Positions 57,401-64,000 of a stretch of DNA of 64,000 nucleotides are shown here, piece after piece; positions within the stretch are counted from its first letter, which is position 1, and each line of letters begins with the position of its first letter. This stretch comes from Erythrobacter sp. F6033. GTDB lineage: Bacteria; Pseudomonadota; Alphaproteobacteria; Sphingomonadales; Sphingomonadaceae. The stretch is from positions 1,488,001-1,552,000 of the forward strand of contig NZ_JALKAZ010000001.1 of assembly GCF_023016005.1 (NCBI RefSeq), written 5' to 3'. The position numbers and the translations under genes are program-made. The notes below the pieces were generated by a model that was given only the letters and a program-made list of their open reading frames with translations, was not told the origin of the DNA and searched no databases.

Positions 57401-57428
57401 TTGACGGGTAGCCCATTCGTGCTAATGG
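57401..57428 (+). promoter_or_regulatory. Candidate rpsD promoter
   Basis: TTGACG (57401-57406), 16 bases, TAATGG (57423-57428). A GCCCATT/AATGGGC hairpin overlaps the spacer and -10. It would give an rpsD leader of about 120 bases, in a 196-bp gap otherwise free of genes. Confidence 0.35.
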
Positions 57429-57555
57429 GCGCGCTCGCAATTGGCTCCGCACCCCGGTGAAGCGGTGGCCGCGCAGGACACATTTGGTCTTGCGGTGCGA
57501 TGCCGGGTTAAACGGTCGCCAATGGGGCGATCCTGCAAAATTGAAGGAAAGACTT

Positions 57556-58170
57556 ATGTCGAAGCGCAAAAGCGCCAAGTACAAACTCGACCGCCGGATG
57601 GGTGAAAACATCTGGGGCCGTCCAAATTCTCCGGTGAACAAGCGTTCCTACGGTCCTGGCCAGCACGGTCAGCGTCGTAAGAGCAAGATGAGCGACTTCG
57701 GTCTTCAGCTGCGCGCCAAGCAGAAGCTGAAAGGCTATTACGGCGACGTAACCGAGAAGCAGTTCCGCTCTACTTATAAAGACGCCACCCGCATGAAGGG
57801 CGACACCGGTCAGAACCTGATTGGTCTGCTCGAGCGCCGTCTGGACATGATTGTATACCGCGCCAAATTCGCGCCAACGATCTTCGCAGCGCGTCAAATC
57901 GTCAACCACGGTCACATCTATGTGAACGGTGTTAAGTGTAACATCCCATCGCGTCGCTGCGATCTGGGTGATGTCATCAGCCTAGGCAGCAAAGCCAAGG
58001 AAATGGCTCTCGTGATCGAAGCACAAAGCCTGCCAGAGCGTGAAATCCCTGACTATGTTGTTCCAGAAGGCAACGACAAGGTCGCTTTCACCCGCGTACC
58101 GAAGCTAGATGAAGTGCCCTACCCGGTCACAATGGAACCGAACCTGGTTGTCGAGTTCTACTCGCGCTAA
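57556..58170 (+). CDS. rpsD: 30S ribosomal protein S4
   Basis: 204 aa. Family N-terminus [21 protein letters not shown], conserved [21 protein letters not shown], and the S4 RNA-binding domain [32 protein letters not shown]. No zinc cysteines, i.e. the C-minus form. Primary 16S rRNA-binding assembly protein. Located alone, outside the alpha operon, which is usual in alphaproteobacteria. AAGGAAAG before the ATG; terminator at 58192. Confidence 0.98.
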   Translation: MSKRKSAKYKLDRRMGENIWGRPNSPVNKRSYGPGQHGQRRKSKMSDFGLQLRAKQKLKGYYGDVTEKQFRSTYKDATRMKGDTGQNLIGLLERRLDMIVYRAKFAPTIFAARQIVNHGHIYVNGVKCNIPSRRCDLGDVISLGSKAKEMALVIEAQSLPEREIPDYVVPEGNDKVAFTRVPKLDEVPYPVTMEPNLVVEFYSR

Positions 58171-58191
58171 TCAGGTAAACAGCGAATACGA

Positions 58192-58222
58192 AAAAGGGCG
58201 GTCCGTTTGGGCCGCCCTTTTC
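58192..58222. terminator. Rho-independent terminator of rpsD
   Basis: AAAAGGGCGGTCC, loop, GGGCCGCCCTTTT: a strong GC-rich stem flanked by A- and T-runs, 22 bp past the rpsD stop codon. Confidence 0.93.
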
Positions 58223-58273
58223 ATTTGTTCCTCTGTGATGCAGTCAACTGCGGGATAAGACGGAGACCAGACA

Positions 58274-58900
58274 ATGAACGTGCTGTTGATAGATGGGCAT
58301 CCCGATGAGGGGCGCTATGTGACGCACCTACTCGACTGCTATGAAAACGCATTGCCGAGCAGTTGCACCGTTACCCGCGTTGCATTGCGCGACCTCAATT
58401 ATTCGCCAAACCTCAAACACGGCTATCGCAAACGCACGGACTGGGAACCCGATATTTTGATGATGGCAGAGCGCCTTGATGCTTGTGATCATGTTGTCTT
58501 TGCATTCCCGATGTGGTGGGGTGCCGAACCTGCAATGTTAAAGGGCCTACTCGATCGCCTCGTTCTACCGGGTTTCATGTTCACTTATCACGAGAATGAT
58601 ACCTGGTGGGATAAGAACATGGTGGGACGGTCGGCAGATGCCATCATCACAATGGACACTCCGCCGTGGTTCCACCGGCTCGCCCACGGAAATGCGATTG
58701 TGCAGCGATGGAAGAAGCAAGTTTTGGGGTTTTGCGGTTTCAAGCCCGTACGCATTCTGCCGCTTGGGCAGGTTAAGTTTGGCGGCGCCGAGAAACACGC
58801 GGCCAAATGGTCGGGCAAGGTCGAGAAATTGGCGCTTACTATCAGGCAAGCCGAGCCGAACAAAAAAGAACCGCAGCTCGAACGATTTCTTAGCCGTTAG
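58274..58900 (+). CDS. NAD(P)H-dependent flavodoxin-fold oxidoreductase
   Basis: 208 aa. Quinone reductase/KefF-type flavodoxin fold: VLLIDGHPDEGRYVTHLL at the N-terminus (phosphate loop), VVFAFPMWWGAEPAMLKGLLDRLVLPGFMFTY as the flavin-binding hallmark, and DAIITMDTPPWF. Likely an FMN reductase of quinones. Monocistronic. It overlaps the chorismate mutase gene on the other strand by four bases. Confidence 0.88.
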   Translation: MNVLLIDGHPDEGRYVTHLLDCYENALPSSCTVTRVALRDLNYSPNLKHGYRKRTDWEPDILMMAERLDACDHVVFAFPMWWGAEPAMLKGLLDRLVLPGFMFTYHENDTWWDKNMVGRSADAIITMDTPPWFHRLAHGNAIVQRWKKQVLGFCGFKPVRILPLGQVKFGGAEKHAAKWSGKVEKLALTIRQAEPNKKEPQLERFLSR

Positions 58901-59199
58901 TCCCTGATCCGATCCCATTCGTTGAATTCATACGCGATTGAGCCTTCAACGAGGCGTTCCCAAATGTCGGCGATAACATCGCCCGGAATACCAGCGGCCT
59001 CCGCCTCTTTCACCGCAGCATTGATAACGCTGGCTTTGCGCTCTTCATCGCGCACTGCATCGCGCGTCGGCTTGATACGAGCGGCGGCGCGCATGTAGCC
59101 GAACCGGCGATCTAGTAACGCGACCAGTTCGCGGTCTGTCGCATCAACCCCGGCACGCACATCAAGCATGTTTGCGCAATCTTCAGGCAGTTTCGGCAT
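58897..59199 (-). CDS. Chorismate mutase (AroQ type)
   Basis: 100 aa, all-helical AroQ class: RAGVDATDRELVALLDRRFGYMRAAARIK with the conserved Arg, DAVRDEERKASVINAAVKEAE and WERLVEGSIAYEF. Rearranges chorismate to prephenate. The sequence resembles stand-alone AroQ and PchB-like (isochorismate pyruvate lyase) proteins, which share the fold, so either activity is possible. Starts three bases after the tgt stop codon, so it is at the end of the queuosine operon. Confidence 0.87.
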   Translation of the reverse strand: MPKLPEDCANMLDVRAGVDATDRELVALLDRRFGYMRAAARIKPTRDAVRDEERKASVINAAVKEAEAAGIPGDVIADIWERLVEGSIAYEFNEWDRIRD

Positions 59200-59202
59200 A
59201 CT

Positions 59203-61104
<1,902 letters not shown>

Positions 61105-61105
<1 letters not shown>

Positions 61106-62046
61106 CACGCGGCCTCCTGCTCAGAGACAAGGCCGACAAAGATATCTTCGAGCGAACTGTCGTGAATGTCGATCCCGCGATAATCGATGCCTTCAGCGAT
61201 CAGCGCCTTGGTCAGTTTGGCAACATCCTCACGTCCACCGCCCGCACCATCGCCGCCGCGATAGCACAGCTCCGTGCCTCCTTCGCGCAGTTCAACGGGA
61301 AACGCCGCGATAGAGGCTGGCAGGTCGGTAAGAGGTTCAGCGAGAGCGATAACCGCTTCTGTCCGTCCCATGCGCTGCATCATCGCATCCTTATCATCCA
61401 CCATCAGGATATTGCCTTTGCGGATGATGCCCACCCGGTCAGCCATTTCCTCGGCCTCTTCAATGTAATGCGTGGTAAGAATAATAGTGGTGCCTCGCTC
61501 CCGCAGCGCTCCGATCTGAGCCCACATGTCTTTGCGGAGTTCCACATCAACACCGGCAGTCGGTTCATCAAGGAACAGCAATTCGGGCTCATGTGCCAAA
61601 GCTTTCGCGATCAGGACCCGGCGTTTCATCCCGCCGGACAGTTCGCGAATCTGGCTGTCTTTCTTTTCCCAAAGTGTGAGGCTGCGGAGGATTTCCTCAA
61701 TGCGGCCTTTGTCTGGCGCATGCCCGAAAAGTCCTCGCGAATACGAAACCGCGCGATAGACCGTCTCGAACATATCGGTGCTAAGCTCTTGTGGAACCAA
61801 GCCAATCCGTGCCCTCGCCGAACGCCAGTCTTTCGCCAAATCATGTCCGAATGCCGTTATCGTCCCGGCACTGGGCCGAACCAGACCGCACACAGCACCG
61901 ATCAATGTCGTCTTGCCCGCTCCATTCGGGCCGAGCAGCGCGAATATCTCGCCCTGGCGAATGTCGAGATTTACGTCGTCGAGCGCTTTCACGCCGCCCT
62001 TGTAAACCTTTGATAGGTTGGAAATGGAGAGGATCGGTTCTGACAT
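61105..62046 (-). CDS. ABC transporter ATP-binding protein
   Basis: 313 aa. Walker A GPNGAGKTT (39-47), Q-loop, signature LSGGMKRRV, Walker B ELLFLDEPTAGVD, and TTHYIEEAEEMADRVGII. Its ~100-residue C-terminal extension is typical of the drug- or lipid-export (DRA/CcmA-like) ATPases that pair with ABC-2 permeases. Overlaps the permease gene and sits ten bases after queA on the same strand. Confidence 0.94.
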
Positions 62047-62055
62047 GCAACCCGA

Positions 62056-63090
62056 TTAGGGAAGCAAGAGCGATGAGTCACCATAGGAATAAAAGCGATA
62101 TTCCTGCGCGATTGCATGCTGGTACGCAGACATCATTCGATCGCGCCCCATCAATGCGCTGACAAGCATCATCAATGTCGATTTAGGAAGGTGAAAATTG
62201 GTCATTAAACCGTCCACGCCATTGAAGGTATAACCGGGCGTGATGAAAATGTCGGTATCGCCTGCAAATGGCTGAATTGTGCGGTTTGGCAAGGCTGCGC
62301 TCTCCAACAAACGCAATGCCGTGGTGCCGACAGCAATAATGCGACCACCGGCAGCCCGCACCGCGTTCAACCGGTCGGCGGTTTCTGCATCGATACGCCC
62401 GAATTCGGAATGCATGGCGTGGTCATCGGTGTCATCAGCTTTCACGGGAAGGAACGTCCCCGCCCCGACATGCAACGTCAAGGTTTCGCGTCCGATGCCG
62501 CGCGCATCAATTGCGGCGATCAAATCCGGTGTGAAATGCAAAGAGGCGGTTGGCGCGGCAACGGCACCGTCCTCTTTTGCGAACATTGTCTGGTAATCAG
62601 AAAGGTCTTGCTCATCTACGCCGCGCTTTTGCGCGATGTAGGGTGGCAACGGCATCGTTCCCGCGCGATCCAACAAGACCTCGACTGGCTCGTCACCTTC
62701 GAACATCAGAGTGATGCTGCCATCTGTGTGGCGTTCTTCGGCGATGGCTGAAACGCCGCCGCCAAAGATCAATTGATCGCCGATCTTCACCCGTTTGGCG
62801 TTGCGGACGAACGCCTGCCAACGGCGCAGATCGATGCGTTTGTGCAAAGTCGCGCCAATCTTCGCCTCACCGTTCGCCCGCCGTCCTTCGAGCTGCGCTG
62901 GAATGACACGGGTATCGTTGAAAACCAGCACATCGCCGGGATTCAAGAGGTCAGGAAGATCACGGACGCCTCTGTCTGCAAACGGCTCATTACCGCGTAC
63001 CAGCAGCATGCGCGCCGCATCGCGCGGTCGCACGGGGCGCAAAGCGATCCGTTCCTGAGGGAGTTCGAAATCGAAAAGATCTACACGCAT
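62056..63090 (-). CDS. queA: S-adenosylmethionine:tRNA ribosyltransferase-isomerase
   Basis: 344 aa. Converts preQ1-tRNA to epoxyqueuosine-tRNA. Family motifs: [37 protein letters not shown], the catalytic-core [22 protein letters not shown] and [21 protein letters not shown], and [17 protein letters not shown]. The ATG at 63090 fits the family start. Follows the cyclophilin gene by 39 bp and is separated from tgt only by two ABC transporter genes. Confidence 0.97.
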   Translation of the reverse strand: MRVDLFDFELPQERIALRPVRPRDAARMLLVRGNEPFADRGVRDLPDLLNPGDVLVFNDTRVIPAQLEGRRANGEAKIGATLHKRIDLRRWQAFVRNAKRVKIGDQLIFGGGVSAIAEERHTDGSITLMFEGDEPVEVLLDRAGTMPLPPYIAQKRGVDEQDLSDYQTMFAKEDGAVAAPTASLHFTPDLIAAIDARGIGRETLTLHVGAGTFLPVKADDTDDHAMHSEFGRIDAETADRLNAVRAAGGRIIAVGTTALRLLESAALPNRTIQPFAGDTDIFITPGYTFNGVDGLMTNFHLPKSTLMMLVSALMGRDRMMSAYQHAIAQEYRFYSYGDSSLLLP

Positions 63091-63129
63091 CGGCGTGCGC
63101 CTAGCCGGGCTTATCCACGAGGGAAAGCC

Positions 63130-63822
63130 TTACTGTTGGATTGGCGCACTCAGCATATCCGCCGTGAATTCGGTGTCAGCCGTTGCCGGAGCGGATGGAA
63201 GAACCGGAGGGGCTTTATTGTCGCTCGCTAGCGAAGCTTGCAGGATACGAGTTGGATCGCGCGGCGGCTCGCCTTTGTTGATGTTATCGACCCCACCCAT
63301 ATTCTCGATCACACGGCCAAAGTTCGTATAGCGCTTATCAAGATTGAAACGCGGATAGAACACGATAAAAAACTGGCTGTTCGCACTGTCGTCCTCTGTC
63401 GCGCGCGCCATAGCAAGCGAACCTCGGACGTGAGGCATCGGATTGAATTCTGCCTTCAAATCAGGAAGCTCACTGCCGCCCTGACCGGTGCCTGTTGGAT
63501 CACCGCCCTGCGCCATGAAGCCATCGATCACGCGGTGAAAAATCACGCCGTCGTAAAAACCCTGCGAAGTGAGAGTTTTGATCCGCTCAACATGGTTGGG
63601 TGCCCATTCAGGCATAAGACGAACTTTCACACGTTCGCCGTTAGACAGGTCCAACACCCAGACATTTTCTGGATTGACCGTCGCATCATAAATGATTGGA
63701 GAGAAAGTGCGTGGCGCTGCCACAACTTCTTCATCATCCTGCGCAAACGCAGCGGTGGGAGCAGCGAACAGCGAAAGTGCGGCCAGCGCGCCTAGAGTTT
63801 TCTTGATCATCATAATCTTCAT
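63130..63822 (-). CDS. Exported cyclophilin-type peptidylprolyl isomerase
   Basis: 230 aa with a Sec signal peptide (cleavage near AFA-Q). Cyclophilin domain (~50-195): NHVERIKTLTSQGFYDGVIFHRVIDGFMAQGGDPTGTGQGGSE carries the active-site Arg and Phe-Met-x-Gln, and SANSQFFIVFYPRFNLDKRYTNFGRVI the rest. Folds periplasmic proteins; the Pro/Ala-rich tail is extra. Met codons at 63813 and 63810 are alternative starts. In sphingomonads this gene typically follows coaD, which fits the partial gene upstream. Confidence 0.95.
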   Translation of the reverse strand: MKIMMIKKTLGALAALSLFAAPTAAFAQDDEEVVAAPRTFSPIIYDATVNPENVWVLDLSNGERVKVRLMPEWAPNHVERIKTLTSQGFYDGVIFHRVIDGFMAQGGDPTGTGQGGSELPDLKAEFNPMPHVRGSLAMARATEDDSANSQFFIVFYPRFNLDKRYTNFGRVIENMGGVDNINKGEPPRDPTRILQASLASDNKAPPVLPSAPATADTEFTADMLSAPIQQ

Positions 63823-63919
63823 GAAATTGTTCTGTTATCCGGGGCTGTAACGGTGCGCGCCTGACACTTCAATGAATGAGTGTCCGCTGCAGCTGAGTTC
63901 CCCACGCCCGATTTGAATT

Positions 63920-64000
63920 TCAGAAATCGCCTTTGCGCCCGATTTCCTCGACGCGCGCATTCACTTCCCCCCGCACAGGTTCGCTGACGAATGGTGCGAT
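63920..64000 (-). CDS. coaD: C-terminal end of a gene, probably phosphopantetheine adenylyltransferase (partial)
   Basis: Only the last 26 codons are in the window, reading IAPFVSEPVRGEVNARVEEI and ending GRKGDF. The cut-off N-terminus and context (coaD-cyclophilin-queA-tgt order in sphingomonads) suggest CoaD, which makes dephospho-CoA; the segment itself is too short to prove it. Between its stop and the cyclophilin start are 97 bp without other features. Confidence 0.5.
   Translation of the reverse strand: MAPFVSEPVRGEVNARVEEIGRKGDF

Overview
The window is a chromosomal segment of an alphaproteobacterium, most likely of the order Sphingomonadales (Erythrobacteraceae/Sphingomonadaceae type). 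The indications are a VPEP-type C-terminal sorting signal, an UrcA-like exported protein, a short palindromic repeat of the kind abundant in sphingomonads, an NDUFAF5-like methyltransferase, a DUF4170 protein, and the order (coaD)-peptidylprolyl isomerase-queA-...-tgt. It is mostly core genome. I see no rRNA, prophage, insertion sequence, plasmid module or CRISPR array, and one tRNA gene.

Layout. 1-10 kb: cysK, an Asp/Asn beta-hydroxylase, a secreted protein, an acyl-CoA dehydrogenase with its MerR regulator, hisI, comF, a methyltransferase and ppdK. 10-13.4 kb: glyQ-glyS, with a 72-bp inverted repeat pair inserted in frame in glyS. 13.5-15.7 kb: an unfamiliar operon of an UrcA-like protein, a tiny membrane protein, three related four-helix membrane proteins and a Cro/CI-type regulator, behind a promoter decorated with TGTCAGGTT sites. 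15.7-22.5 kb: two tandem TraB/GumN proteins, rplY, a highly structured 230-bp intergenic element, pth, an exported short-chain dehydrogenase, a VPEP protein and ychF. 22.5-32.3 kb: an M28 peptidase, mutL, and divergent from it the elongasome cluster mreBCD-mrdA-rodA.

32.3-41 kb: an AHL-type LuxR regulator, small winged-helix proteins, tRNA-Lys(CTT), ribB (with an N-terminal HTH and a degenerate RibA half) and ribH, eno, a YqjD/YqjE-like membrane stress module, a DUF4170 protein and an acetyltransferase. 41-47 kb (minus strand): carA, two lipoproteins and carB in one overlapping operon, then greA. 47-53 kb: yqeY, dnaG, rpoD, an orphan ParA and a DUF2059 protein. 53-57 kb: rpiB-glyA-nrdR-trmJ-fkbM. 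57-59 kb: rpsD and a flavodoxin-fold reductase. 59-64 kb (minus strand): the end of coaD, a periplasmic cyclophilin, queA, an ABC-2 exporter, tgt and a chorismate mutase.

Genes work together in several clear units: glycyl-tRNA charging (glyQS), lateral wall growth (mre/mrd), riboflavin (ribB-ribH), carbamoyl phosphate (carAB), replication and transcription initiation (dnaG-rpoD), one-carbon and nucleotide supply (rpiB-glyA-nrdR), and queuosine (queA-tgt). The points most worth a second look are the REPIN-like insertion in glyS, the structured element before pth, the 13.5-15.7 kb membrane/HTH operon with its operators, the HTH-RibB fusion and the lipoproteins inside carAB. All calls come from reading the sequence; no database search was run.
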